Positions 25,725 through 34,120 of a stretch of 64,000 bases of DNA are shown here, piece after piece. The translations under genes were made by a program, and so were the position numbers. The first letter of the stretch is position 1; each line of letters begins with the position of its first letter. The DNA comes from Bradyrhizobium guangdongense (GTDB lineage Bacteria; Pseudomonadota; Alphaproteobacteria; Rhizobiales; Xanthobacteraceae): the NCBI RefSeq assembly GCF_004114975.1, contig NZ_CP030051.1:4650001-4714000 (forward strand), in the 5' to 3' direction. Under the pieces are notes generated by a model. It was not told where the DNA came from, made no database searches, and saw nothing but the letters and a program-made list of their open reading frames with translations.

Positions 25725-26111
25725 TCAAGCCACCGTGAAGAACGGCAATGGCGCGCCGTCTGTCGGCTTGAACACCACCTTCACCTTTTGCCCGATCTTC
25801 AGCTTTTCCAGATCGCAGTCGACGAAATTGGTCTGCACCGACGGGCCCTCCTTCAGCGTGACGTAGCCGATGGCATAAGGACCGGTCGGCGATTTCCGCA
25901 TCAGGCTGTAGGTGTAGATCGTGCCCTCGCCCGAGGCTTCCTCCCACACTGTCTTGTCGGAGTAGCAGAACGGGCAGATCGAGCGCGGGAAGTAATGCGC
26001 TTCGCCGCAGGCGGTGCACCGCTTGATCATGAACTTGCCTTCCTTCGCCGCATCCCAGAACGCGGCGGTCTCCGGATTCGTCACCGGGGCCGAGTATTTC
26101 TTTTCGCTCAT
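25725..26111 (-). CDS. Zn-ribbon/OB-fold (DUF35) acyl-CoA-associated protein
   Basis: A 128-residue protein with a rubredoxin-like zinc ribbon (Cys32, Cys35, Cys46, Cys49 in RCTACGEAH and SICPFC) followed by an OB fold (GTIYTYSLMRKSPTGPYAIG). Such proteins usually pair with a thiolase and are needed for its activity. The start ATG overlaps the thiolase stop codon by one base (TGATG), so the two are translationally coupled. A longer frame through the antisense of the thiolase gene is rejected. Confidence 0.92.
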   Translation of the reverse strand: MSEKKYSAPVTNPETAAFWDAAKEGKFMIKRCTACGEAHYFPRSICPFCYSDKTVWEEASGEGTIYTYSLMRKSPTGPYAIGYVTLKEGPSVQTNFVDCDLEKLKIGQKVKVVFKPTDGAPLPFFTVA

Positions 26112-27268
26112 CACACGCGCTCCAGAATGGCCGTCGAGGCGGCGTGGCGGACGCCGAGAAGGCCGCCGGTGCCGTGGGCGATGGCGAGATCGCAATTCTT
26201 CACCTGCACCTTCGGATGCGCCTCGCCGCGCAACTGTCTCACCGCCTCTAGAATCTTGGTCATGCCGCCGCGGTTGACGGGATGGTTGCTGCAAAGGCCG
26301 CCGCCGTCGGTGTTGAACGGCAGCTTGCCGACGCCCGAGATCAGATTGCCGTCGGCGACGAACTTGCCACCCTCGCCCTTCTTGCAGAAGCCGAGGTCCT
26401 CGAGCTGCATCAGCACGGTGATTGTGAAGCTGTCGTAGATCGAAGCATACTTGATGTCCTTCGGCGTGATGCCGGCTTCCTCGAACGCGCGCGGGCCCGA
26501 CCACACACCGGCCGAGTATGTGAGGTCGAGATCCTTGCCGCCGCGCGGGCCCTTCATCGCCTCGCCATGGCCGATCAGGCGCACAAGCGGCTTCTTCAAG
26601 CTCTTGGCGATCTCCGGCGTCGTCACGATCAGCGCGCCGCCGCCGTCGGAGACGACGCAGCAATCCATGCGATGCAGGGGATCGGAGATCATCGGCGAGT
26701 TCAGGACGTCCTCGACGGTGACGACATCCCTGAGCATCGCATGCGGATTGTACTGCGCGTGATGAGAGGCCGCGACCTTGATCCAGGCGAGTTGCTCGCT
26801 CGTGGTGCCAAAGTCGTGCATGTGGCGCATGGCACACATGCCATAGGCATTGTGCGTGGTCGCGCCGTACGCAGATTCGAAATCGACCTCGGCGCCGGCG
26901 GCGCGCGGCGGCATCACGCCGGTGCGCGGCTTGCCGGCGAGCGTGATCAGCGCAATCGAGCACTTGCCCGCCGCGATCGCCTCGGCGGCATGGCCGAGAT
27001 GGATGATGTAGGAACAGCCGCCGGTCTCGGTGGAATCGACGTGACGGAGCTTCTTGGTATTCAGCCCGAGATAGTCGACCATCGGCCAGGCGCCGCCGGG
27101 CGCATCGCCCGCGCAGAAATAGCCGTCGACATCGTCCTTGCTGAGCCCGGCATCCTCGATGGCGCCCTTGGCGACCTCGGCATGGAGCTGGGCGGTGGAT
27201 TTGTCCGGCGCATGCCGGGTCGGGTGTTCAAAAATCCCGGCAATGTAGGCCTTGCCCTTGATGGTCAA
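26111..27268 (-). CDS. SCP2-type thiolase-like acetyl-CoA acyltransferase
   Basis: A 385-residue thiolase-family protein. It starts at TTG 27268 with GGAGA 8 bases upstream, giving the family N-terminus (LTIKGKAYIAGIFEHPT). An upstream ATG-started frame crosses the intergenic repeat and is rejected. The nucleophilic Cys85 lies in ETGGCSYIIHLGHAAEAI. The C-terminal HGTGGLLGVRHAAS replaces the second-Cys block of classical thiolases, as in SCP2-type members. With the neighbouring Zn-ribbon/OB protein it probably cleaves 3-ketoacyl-CoA in the last step of a beta-oxidation-type pathway. Confidence 0.9.
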   Translation of the reverse strand: MTIKGKAYIAGIFEHPTRHAPDKSTAQLHAEVAKGAIEDAGLSKDDVDGYFCAGDAPGGAWPMVDYLGLNTKKLRHVDSTETGGCSYIIHLGHAAEAIAAGKCSIALITLAGKPRTGVMPPRAAGAEVDFESAYGATTHNAYGMCAMRHMHDFGTTSEQLAWIKVAASHHAQYNPHAMLRDVVTVEDVLNSPMISDPLHRMDCCVVSDGGGALIVTTPEIAKSLKKPLVRLIGHGEAMKGPRGGKDLDLTYSAGVWSGPRAFEEAGITPKDIKYASIYDSFTITVLMQLEDLGFCKKGEGGKFVADGNLISGVGKLPFNTDGGGLCSNHPVNRGGMTKILEAVRQLRGEAHPKVQVKNCDLAIAHGTGGLLGVRHAASTAILERV

Positions 27269-27434
27269 AACAGAGGTCTCCGCTCGCGTTTCTTCTTGGC
27301 TCTTTTTTCTGAACCGCAAGGAGCTGATTGGCAAGCGCGGAAATATTCCGCCCCGCGAGAGGACAGCGGGTTGGCCCTTTATCGAAAACAACCCCATGCA
27401 CAGTAGAGCCGCGATTGATTTCAAAGACGAATTT

Positions 27435-27523
27435 GTAGGGTGGGCAAAGCGGCGCGGCCCACGTCTCGCGGCTATCGTGGTGAGATGGTGGGCACGGCGC
27501 AACTGCGCCTTTGCCCACCCTAC
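27435..27523. repeat. Inverted repeat GTAGGGTGGGCAAAG
   Basis: GTAGGGTGGGCAAAG at 27435-27449 recurs perfectly inverted at 27509-27523 with further pairing inside (GGCGC/GCGCC). The element lies between the thiolase start and the oxidoreductase stop. A diverged copy lies at 53477-53567. It is a dispersed palindromic element of Bradyrhizobium type; it may also end transcription of the upstream gene. Confidence 0.85.
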
Positions 27524-27529
27524 GAAGTC

Positions 27530-30500
27530 CTACTCCGCCGCGATCTGTCGCGGCGCCGGCGGCGGGCTCGCCAGATCCGCGGCGAGTTGGGCGTAGCGCG
27601 CCTTGGCATCCGCCACGGCCTTCTCCTTCACCGGACCGTAGCCGCGGATGCGGTCGGGCAGCGAGAGGAGTTCGACCGCGGTGTCGTGCGTGACCGGCGA
27701 CAGCAGGCCGAGCACGGTGGCGACGTCCTTCTCGTAGCCTGTGATCAAATCGCGCTCGAGCTTGCGGTCGGCGCTGCGGCCGAAGATGTCGAGCGCGGTG
27801 CCGCGCAGGAACTTGAATTTTGCGAGGATCCGCAAAACCTTCAGCATGCCGGGGCCGAACGCACGTTTCTTCGGACGGCCGAGCGCGTCTACGCCCTTGC
27901 TGAGGATCGGCGGCGCAAAATTGAAGTTGAACTTGTAATCGCCCTCGAACTGATCGCGCAGCTGCTGCTCGAAGGCGCCGTCGGTAAAGAGACGCGCGAC
28001 TTCGTACTCGTCCTTGTAGGCCAGCAACTTCGCATAGTTGATTGCCACCGCGCGCGGCAATGTATCGCCATAGCCGCCCTTCACTGCGGCGTCGCGGACC
28101 TGGTCGACCAGCTTGCGATAACGCCTGGCAAGACGAGCGTTCTGATACGCGGTCAGATGCTTGGCGCGATGTTCGATGATCTCGTCGAGCGACATCGCGT
28201 CCAGCGACTTGGGCGCAGTCACCTCGTCGGTGCCCTTCAGCATGCCGGCGAGGCGGGCCGGATCGGTCACCGCGAGACGACCGAGACGGAAGGCCTCCTT
28301 GTTCATCTTGATCGAGACGCCATTGACCTCGATCGCCTGCTCGATCGACTCGGCCGAGAGTGGCAGCAGGCCCTTCTGATAGGCATAACCCATCATCATC
28401 ATGTTGGTGGCGATGGCATCGCCGAGCAGTTGTTCGGCCGGCTTGGTGAAGTCGAAAAAGACGGAGTCCTCATGCAGCGCCGTTTCCAGCAATCCGTTCA
28501 GCTTGCGGGTCTGGAAGTTGAAATCGCGGTTGAGGATGAAGTCGGCGGTGGGAATGACGTGGCTGTTGATGATGCCACGTGTGCGGCTGGAGTCGCAGAG
28601 CGAGATGGTGTCCTTGGCGACTGCGACCACCTCGTCGGCGGCGAGCACGAGATCGGCCGTGCCGGTGACGATGCGCGAGCACGTCACCTCGGCCGGATGA
28701 TCCGAGAGGCGGACATGGCTCAGCACCGCACCGCCCTTTTGCGCCAGGCCCGACATATCCAGGATCATCGAGGCCTTGCCCTCGATATGAGCGGCCATGC
28801 CGAGCAGCGCGCCGATGGTGAGCACGCCAGTGCCGCCGACGCCGCCGACCGCGATGTTGTAAGGCTTGTCGAGCGAGGGCCGCGTGGCCGGCTCCGGCAA
28901 GGCGCCGATCTCCTCCAGCTCCGCCGGCGCGCGGTGACGCGGCGCTCCGCCGTCAATGGTGACGAAGGACGGGCAGAACCCCTTCACGCAGGAATAGTCC
29001 TTGTTGCAGGACGACTGGTTGATGGCGCGCTTGCGGCCGAACTCGGTCTCGAGCGGCTCGACCGAGATGCAGTTCGACTGCACCGAGCAGTCGCCGCAGC
29101 CCTCGCAAACGGCCGGATTGATCATGACGCGGCGCGCCGGATCCTCCATCAGGCCCCGCTTGCGGCGGCGACGCTTCTCGGCGGCGCAGGTCTGGACGAA
29201 GACGATCGCGGACGTGCCCTTGTATTCGCGGCACATCTTCATCACGTTCTGCAGCTCGTCGCGGTGATATTTCTTCACGCCGGGCGCGATGCTGTCGGCC
29301 GGATAGGCATCGGGATTTTCCGAGACGAGGTAGATCTCGCTGATGCCCTCGGCGTGAAGCTGGGCCATGATCTTCTGCGGCGACAGATCGCCGTCGTGCC
29401 GCTGGCCGCCGGTCATGGCGACTGCATCGTTGTAGAGGATCTTGTAGGTGATGTTGGCCTTGGAGGCGATCGACTGGCGGATGGCGAGACTGCCGGAATG
29501 GAAATAGGTGCCGTCGCCGAGATTCGCGAAAATATGGTTTTCCTTAGTGAAGGGCGCGATGCCGACCCACGGCACACCCTCGCCGCCCATATGCGTGAAG
29601 GTTTCGGTCGACCGGTCCATCCACAGCGCCATGAAGTGGCAGCCGATGCCGGCCAGCGCGCGGCTGCCCTCGGGCACTTTCGTCGATGTGTTGTGGGGAC
29701 AGCCGGAGCAGAAATAGGGAGTGCGGGAGACAGGCGCGATGGCCTGCATCTGGGTGGCCTGGCGGCCGTTGAACCAGTCGGCTTTGGCGCGGAGCATGTC
29801 CGCGATCTCGGGGTTGAGATTAAGTCGAAGCAGTCGCTCGGTCAGAGATGTTGCAAGCGAGGCGACGCTGAGCTCGGCGGAGAAGGTCAAAAAGCGCTTG
29901 TCGTGCTCGTCCATCTTGCCGACGATGCGCGGACGCACGTCGTCGCGCCAGTTGAACAGCTCCTGCTTGACCTGGTTCTCGACGATCTCGCGGCGCTCCT
30001 CGACGATGAAGATCTCCTCCAGGCCGACCGCGAACTGGCGCACGCCTTCCGGCTCCAGCGGCCAGGGCATGCCGATCTTGTAGAGACGCAGGCCGATTCT
30101 AGCGGCAACCTCCTCGGTGATCCCCAGTTCGCGCAGCGCCTGGCGCACGTCCTCGTAGCTCTTGCCCGACGCCATGATGCCGAAGCGGGCGTTCGGCGAA
30201 TCCATGGTGATGCGGTTGACCCGGTTGGCGCGCGCGAAAGCGATCGCGGCAAAGCCCTTGTAGTCCTGCAGGCGGCGATCCTGCTCGAAACGGTCGTCCG
30301 GCCAGCGCAGGTTGAGGCCGCCGGGCGGCAGCTCGAAATCGCTGGGGATGATGAACGGCTTCATCTCGTCGGTGAGATCTATCTCGGCGGTGGTCTCTAC
30401 CGTTTCCGTGATCACCTTCATGCCGACCCAGCAACCGGAGTAGCGCGACATCGCGATGCCGAGCAGGCCCATCTCGATCATTTCATGGATGCTCGAGGGA

Positions 30501-31021
30501 TAGAGATACGGCATCAGGGCCGAGATGAAGGCGTGGTCGGACTGATGAGGGACGGTGGAGGACTTGGCGCCGTGGTCGTCCCCGGCAAGGCACAGCACGC
30601 CGCCGTTCTTGGCCGAGCCCGCGGCATTGCCGTGGCGGAAGACGTCGCCGCAGCGATCGACGCCGGGGCCCTTGCCGTACCAGATCCCGACAACGCCGTC
30701 ATAGCTGGCGCCGGGCGAAAGGTTGAGCTGCTGCGAACCCCAGACGGCGGTCGCCGCCAGGTCCTCGTTCACACCGGGCTGAAATTTGATGTTGTACTGC
30801 TCGAGATGCTTTCGCGCGGCGAACAGCTGCTGGTCGTAGCCACCGAGCGGCGAGCCGCGATAGCCGGAGATGAAGCCTGCGGTATTGAGGCCATTGGCGC
30901 GATCGCGCCGGATCTGGGCCATGGGCAGGCGGACCAGGGCCTGGATGCCTGTGGTGAAGACGTGTCCGGTTTCCTGCGTGTATTTTTGATCAAGACTGAT
31001 CGGACCCTGGTTGATGCCCAT
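27530..31021 (-). CDS. Indolepyruvate:ferredoxin oxidoreductase family protein (fused)
   Basis: A 1163-residue fused 2-oxoacid:ferredoxin oxidoreductase. It has an N-terminal GYRGSPLGGYD at 53-63, a TPP-binding region (NLGDGTYFHSGSLAIRQS), a 4Fe-4S ferredoxin segment near residues 630-690 (VCEGCGDCSVQSNC), and a gamma-type domain near 725 (GGVGGTGVLTIGALLG), then a C-terminal domain of the kind found in these long proteins. It would oxidise arylpyruvates or branched 2-oxoacids to acyl-CoA with reduction of ferredoxin. The start at 31021 (MGINQGPIS) removes a basic 12-residue extension. It is 261 bases upstream of the thiolase gene and may feed its acyl-CoA product into that cluster. Confidence 0.93.
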   Translation of the reverse strand: MGINQGPISLDQKYTQETGHVFTTGIQALVRLPMAQIRRDRANGLNTAGFISGYRGSPLGGYDQQLFAARKHLEQYNIKFQPGVNEDLAATAVWGSQQLNLSPGASYDGVVGIWYGKGPGVDRCGDVFRHGNAAGSAKNGGVLCLAGDDHGAKSSTVPHQSDHAFISALMPYLYPSSIHEMIEMGLLGIAMSRYSGCWVGMKVITETVETTAEIDLTDEMKPFIIPSDFELPPGGLNLRWPDDRFEQDRRLQDYKGFAAIAFARANRVNRITMDSPNARFGIMASGKSYEDVRQALRELGITEEVAARIGLRLYKIGMPWPLEPEGVRQFAVGLEEIFIVEERREIVENQVKQELFNWRDDVRPRIVGKMDEHDKRFLTFSAELSVASLATSLTERLLRLNLNPEIADMLRAKADWFNGRQATQMQAIAPVSRTPYFCSGCPHNTSTKVPEGSRALAGIGCHFMALWMDRSTETFTHMGGEGVPWVGIAPFTKENHIFANLGDGTYFHSGSLAIRQSIASKANITYKILYNDAVAMTGGQRHDGDLSPQKIMAQLHAEGISEIYLVSENPDAYPADSIAPGVKKYHRDELQNVMKMCREYKGTSAIVFVQTCAAEKRRRRKRGLMEDPARRVMINPAVCEGCGDCSVQSNCISVEPLETEFGRKRAINQSSCNKDYSCVKGFCPSFVTIDGGAPRHRAPAELEEIGALPEPATRPSLDKPYNIAVGGVGGTGVLTIGALLGMAAHIEGKASMILDMSGLAQKGGAVLSHVRLSDHPAEVTCSRIVTGTADLVLAADEVVAVAKDTISLCDSSRTRGIINSHVIPTADFILNRDFNFQTRKLNGLLETALHEDSVFFDFTKPAEQLLGDAIATNMMMMGYAYQKGLLPLSAESIEQAIEVNGVSIKMNKEAFRLGRLAVTDPARLAGMLKGTDEVTAPKSLDAMSLDEIIEHRAKHLTAYQNARLARRYRKLVDQVRDAAVKGGYGDTLPRAVAINYAKLLAYKDEYEVARLFTDGAFEQQLRDQFEGDYKFNFNFAPPILSKGVDALGRPKKRAFGPGMLKVLRILAKFKFLRGTALDIFGRSADRKLERDLITGYEKDVATVLGLLSPVTHDTAVELLSLPDRIRGYGPVKEKAVADAKARYAQLAADLASPPPAPRQIAAE

Positions 31022-31301
31022 CGTTGTCCTCTTCCGCCCTCTCGAGCGTTTGGCCACTTAAGCCGTTGCCTGCCCGTCGTTTTTAACTAGGGGGCGCCGA
31101 CCACCTGCGCCACTCTATGTCGGATATTTCACCTTCCGCATCACAAATCTGGACCTCACCCGGCGACGGCAAAAAAACGCAATTTCGTGGCCGGAAAAGC
31201 ATTGGCGATTTTCAATTTGTGTCACCATCGCCCGGCGCCGCGAAACGACGTGACGCCGTATGATGTGAGCGGCTGATGAGTCGCAGCAAGAAGGGTCGAC
31301 G

Positions 31302-32513
31302 ATGCGGAGGATTCTGGCTGGCCTGGTCTTGTGCAGTGCGGTTGCGAGCGCAGCCGTGGCCGCCGAGCCGGCACCCGAGCTGATCGCCGCCGGCAAGACG
31401 CTGGTCGAGGCCGGCGATTGCGCCGGCTGCCACACCGCCGATCCCGCAAAGCCGTTCGCGGGCGGGAAGCGCATCGACACGCCGTTCGGAGCGATCTATG
31501 CGCCGAACCTGACGCCGGACCGCGACACCGGGATCGGCGCCTGGACGGATGCCGACTTTACCCGCGCCGTGCGCTACGGCACCGCACCGGACGGCTCGCT
31601 CTACTATCCGGCCTTCCCCTACCCCTACTTCACCCGGATGACCAAGGACGACACGCTGGCGATCCGCGCCTATCTCGGCACGCTGACGCCCGTTGTCAGC
31701 CGCAACAAGCCGCCGGAGCTGCGCTGGCCGTTCGGTTATCGCGGCCTGATGCGAGCCTGGAACTGGTTGTTCTTCAAGCCCGGCCTGTTCGAGCCGGACC
31801 AGAGCAAGAGCGTGGCCTGGAACAGGGGCGGCTATCTCGTCAGCGGGCCCGGCCATTGCGGCGCCTGCCACACCCCGAAGAACTATTTCGGCGCCGACAA
31901 GAACGCGCAGGCATTGACCGGCAGCGAGCTCGGCGGCTGGTACGCACCGCGGCTCGATGGCGCCGCGCGCACCGGGTTGCAGTCCTGGAGCGAAGAGGAC
32001 ATCGCCGAATATCTGCAAAGCGGCCGCAACGCCAAGAGCCATGCCGGCGGGCCGATGGCCGAGGTGATCGTCAATTCGACCTCGAAGATGAGCGATGCCG
32101 ACGTGCACGCGATCGCGGTCTACCTGAAGAGCTTGCCGCCGGCGCGCCGCGAGACCATCGTGACGCCACCCGACGTGGCCGAGATGAAAGCGGGCCAGGC
32201 GGTCTATGCAAAACTCTGCATCGCCTGCCATGAGGCCGACGGCAGCGGCGCCCCGCGCATCTATCCGCCGTTACCAGCCAATGCGCTGCTGCAATCGATC
32301 AATCCGTCCTCGACCTTGCGCGTCATTCTCGACGGCGCCCACACCGTGACGACGCCGCGGGCGCCGAACACGGGCGAGATGCCGGGCTATGCCAAGCAAC
32401 TGTCCGACGAAGAGATCGCGGCGGTGACGAACTATATTCGCAATTCCTGGGGCAATGCCGGCCCTTTGGTAACGCCGGCGCAGGTGGCGAAGGCGCGCGG
32501 GCAAGGGCCGTAG
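31302..32513 (+). CDS. Three-haem cytochrome c (alcohol dehydrogenase cytochrome subunit-like)
   Basis: A 403-residue periplasmic cytochrome c. Residues 1-21 are a signal peptide (MRRILAGLVLCSAVASAAVA). Three CxxCH haem sites lie at residues 40-44 (CAGCH), 186-190 (CGACH) and 306-310 (CIACH), with Met ligands expected after each. The spacing matches the AdhB-type triple-haem subunits of quinoprotein or flavoprotein dehydrogenases, which pass electrons to ubiquinone or an oxidase. No dehydrogenase subunit lies next to it, so its electron donor is unknown. It is divergent from the oxidoreductase gene. Confidence 0.93.
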   Translation: MRRILAGLVLCSAVASAAVAAEPAPELIAAGKTLVEAGDCAGCHTADPAKPFAGGKRIDTPFGAIYAPNLTPDRDTGIGAWTDADFTRAVRYGTAPDGSLYYPAFPYPYFTRMTKDDTLAIRAYLGTLTPVVSRNKPPELRWPFGYRGLMRAWNWLFFKPGLFEPDQSKSVAWNRGGYLVSGPGHCGACHTPKNYFGADKNAQALTGSELGGWYAPRLDGAARTGLQSWSEEDIAEYLQSGRNAKSHAGGPMAEVIVNSTSKMSDADVHAIAVYLKSLPPARRETIVTPPDVAEMKAGQAVYAKLCIACHEADGSGAPRIYPPLPANALLQSINPSSTLRVILDGAHTVTTPRAPNTGEMPGYAKQLSDEEIAAVTNYIRNSWGNAGPLVTPAQVAKARGQGP

Positions 32514-32528
32514 CTCTCTCCTCCCCAT

Positions 32529-32639
32529 CATTGCGAGCGCAGCTGAGCAATCCAGAGTCCCTCCGCGGAAAGATTCTGGATTGCTTCGCGGAGCCTGTCG
32601 TCGGGCCGCGCCTTGCGGACCCGGTGGCTCGCAATGACG
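32529..32639. repeat. Inverted repeat CATTGCGAGC...GCTCGCAATG
   Basis: CATTGCGAGCGCAGCTGAGC and CAATCCAGA at 32529-32556 are mirrored by TCTGGATTGCTTCGCGGA at 32575-32592 and GCTCGCAATGACG at 32627-32639. It lies between the convergent cytochrome and TRIC-like genes, as expected for a Bradyrhizobium intergenic palindrome. Confidence 0.8.
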
Positions 32640-32663
32640 TCGATAGAGCTGCAAAAGAAGCAA

Positions 32664-33308
32664 CTACTTCTGCTCATCTCCCGTGAACACGAATTTCGGC
32701 ATCTCCCATTTGTAGCGCACTGCGAGCAGGCGGAAGCTGATGCCGAGGACGAAGGTGAGGATGGTCCAGAGCTCGGCGTTCAGATTCAAGCCGAAGGCGG
32801 TTGCGTAGAACAGGCCCGTTACTACCGAGACGCTGGCGTAGAGCTCGGAGCGAAACAACAGCGGCACGTCGTTGCAGAGCACGTCGCGCAGCACGCCCCC
32901 CGCACAGCCGGTCACCATACCGGAGACGATCACGATCGGCAGCGAGGCATCCATCTGCCAGGCGATGTCGCAGCCGGCCATGGTGAAGACGACGAGGCCG
33001 ATCGCATCGAGCACGATGAAGGCGACCTTCAGCCGGTGCACGAGCCGCGCGGTTAGAATGGTGAGGAAGGCCGCCCCGCCCGCGAGGGCGAGATAAACGG
33101 GGTTTTGCACCCAGGCCAGCGGATAGTGCCCGAGGAAGAGATCACGCAGCGTGCCGCCGCCGAGCGCAGTGATGCAGCCGAGGAAGCAGACGCCTAGCCA
33201 GTCCATGCTGCGGCGCCCGGCGGCAAGCGCGGCCGTCATGCCCTGCGCGGCCACGGCAACCAATGAGAGGAAATGCAGCACGCTATCGCTTGGCGGCAGG
33301 CTCCACAT
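32664..33308 (-). CDS. Trimeric intracellular cation channel-like (UPF0126) membrane protein
   Basis: A 214-residue protein with about seven helices in two repeats. The paired motifs ALGGGTLRDLFLG and CAGGVLRDVLCND are the glycine-rich signatures of the UPF0126/TRIC family, whose bacterial members form cation channels in the inner membrane. The start at 33308 (MWSLPPSDS) is chosen because the upstream frame is basic and not membrane-compatible. It is divergent from a small anchored protein gene at 33474. Confidence 0.92.
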   Translation of the reverse strand: MWSLPPSDSVLHFLSLVAVAAQGMTAALAAGRRSMDWLGVCFLGCITALGGGTLRDLFLGHYPLAWVQNPVYLALAGGAAFLTILTARLVHRLKVAFIVLDAIGLVVFTMAGCDIAWQMDASLPIVIVSGMVTGCAGGVLRDVLCNDVPLLFRSELYASVSVVTGLFYATAFGLNLNAELWTILTFVLGISFRLLAVRYKWEMPKFVFTGDEQK

Positions 33309-33473
33309 CGCCTTGTTCCCTTTCCTGCAGGATGGAACCGTCCGCGCAGGGTCCCCGATGAACTGGTTCCCGATTCCTCGCCGGAGGGCAACATACGACG
33401 AAAGCATTAGGGGCGCGGAACAGAACCTCGCAGCCGAGGGTTGTCAGGACGCAATCAACGAGGAGACCAATCG

Positions 33474-33902
33474 ATGGCTGACGACCGTTTTCCCAACGAT
33501 CCGTACCGCCCGACGAACCTCGCCGACGATGAGTATCTTCGCGCGGCGCGTCGGGATGCCGACCTGCAGGCCGATCCCGAACTGGGCGAAGGCCCCGCCT
33601 CCAGCGGCAAGGTCGCCCTGTTCGCCGTGGCGATCGCCCTGGTGCTCGGCGCCGTGTTCTATGGCTTGAACAACACCAGCACCGGCAACCAGGCCAGCAA
33701 CACGCCTGCGACCCAGACCGCACAGCAGACGGCTCCGGCCAATCCGGCCGCGCCTCCCGGCATGCGCGACGTGACGCCGCGCAACAACACCGCGCCCGGC
33801 GTGACCACGGGTGCCGCGCCGAGCAAGCCGGCCGCTCCGGCGGATACGCCTGCGGCAAAGCCGGCGCCGGACACGCAGACGCCGTCTGACGGCGCAAAGT
33901 AA
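33474..33902 (+). CDS. Single-pass membrane protein with Ala/Pro/Thr-rich tail
   Basis: A 142-residue protein of unknown function. The ATG at 33474 follows GAGGAG. Residues 1-43 are polar and cytoplasmic (MADDRFPNDPYRPTNLADDE). One helix follows at about 44-66 (VALFAVAIALVLGAVFYGL). The C-terminal 75 residues are Ala/Pro/Thr-rich and probably disordered in the periplasm. No motif was recognised. The upstream in-frame start at 33441 adds eleven residues and lacks a Shine-Dalgarno sequence. Confidence 0.75.
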   Translation: MADDRFPNDPYRPTNLADDEYLRAARRDADLQADPELGEGPASSGKVALFAVAIALVLGAVFYGLNNTSTGNQASNTPATQTAQQTAPANPAAPPGMRDVTPRNNTAPGVTTGAAPSKPAAPADTPAAKPAPDTQTPSDGAK

Positions 33903-33930
33903 CAAGGCGATTGCCGTCGCGTAACACATC

Positions 33931-34053
33931 ACTGTCATCGCCCGGGCAGTGCGCAATTGCGCACCAGGACCGGGCGATCCAGTACTCCGAGACAGTTGTG
34001 ATAGAGTCGAGAAGCAGCGGCGTACTGGATGCCCCCTTTCGCGGGGCATGACA
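33931..34053. repeat. Palindromic intergenic repeat with GTGCGCAATTGCGCAC core
   Basis: Between convergent genes, an outer arm TGTCATCGCCCGGGCA pairs loosely with the terminal GGGGCATGACA, inner arms CCAGTACTCC/GGCGTACTGG also pair, and the core GTGCGCAATTGCGCAC at 33949-33964 is the same as that at 5813-5828. The element is followed by a bidirectional terminator. Confidence 0.75.
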
Positions 34054-34067
34054 CCGAGAGGATGAAA

Positions 34068-34096
34068 GAGCGGCGGGACATAACATCCCGCCGCTC
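34068..34096 (-). terminator. Bidirectional terminator hairpin
   Basis: GAGCGGCGGGA at 34068-34078 pairs perfectly with TCCCGCCGCTC at 34086-34096 around a 7-base loop, with A-rich DNA on the left and CCTCGTTTGG on the right. It serves the leftward gene ending at 34121, and possibly the rightward one. Confidence 0.75.
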
Positions 34097-34120
34097 CTCG
34101 TTTGGCTCTATTGCTTGCTC

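Noticed and set aside
27440..31090. A 1216-codon open frame on the plus strand
   Set aside because: It is antisense to the indolepyruvate oxidoreductase gene; high GC at third positions removes stop codons. Its translation is Arg/His/Asp/Val-rich without domains, whereas the minus strand has clear motifs.
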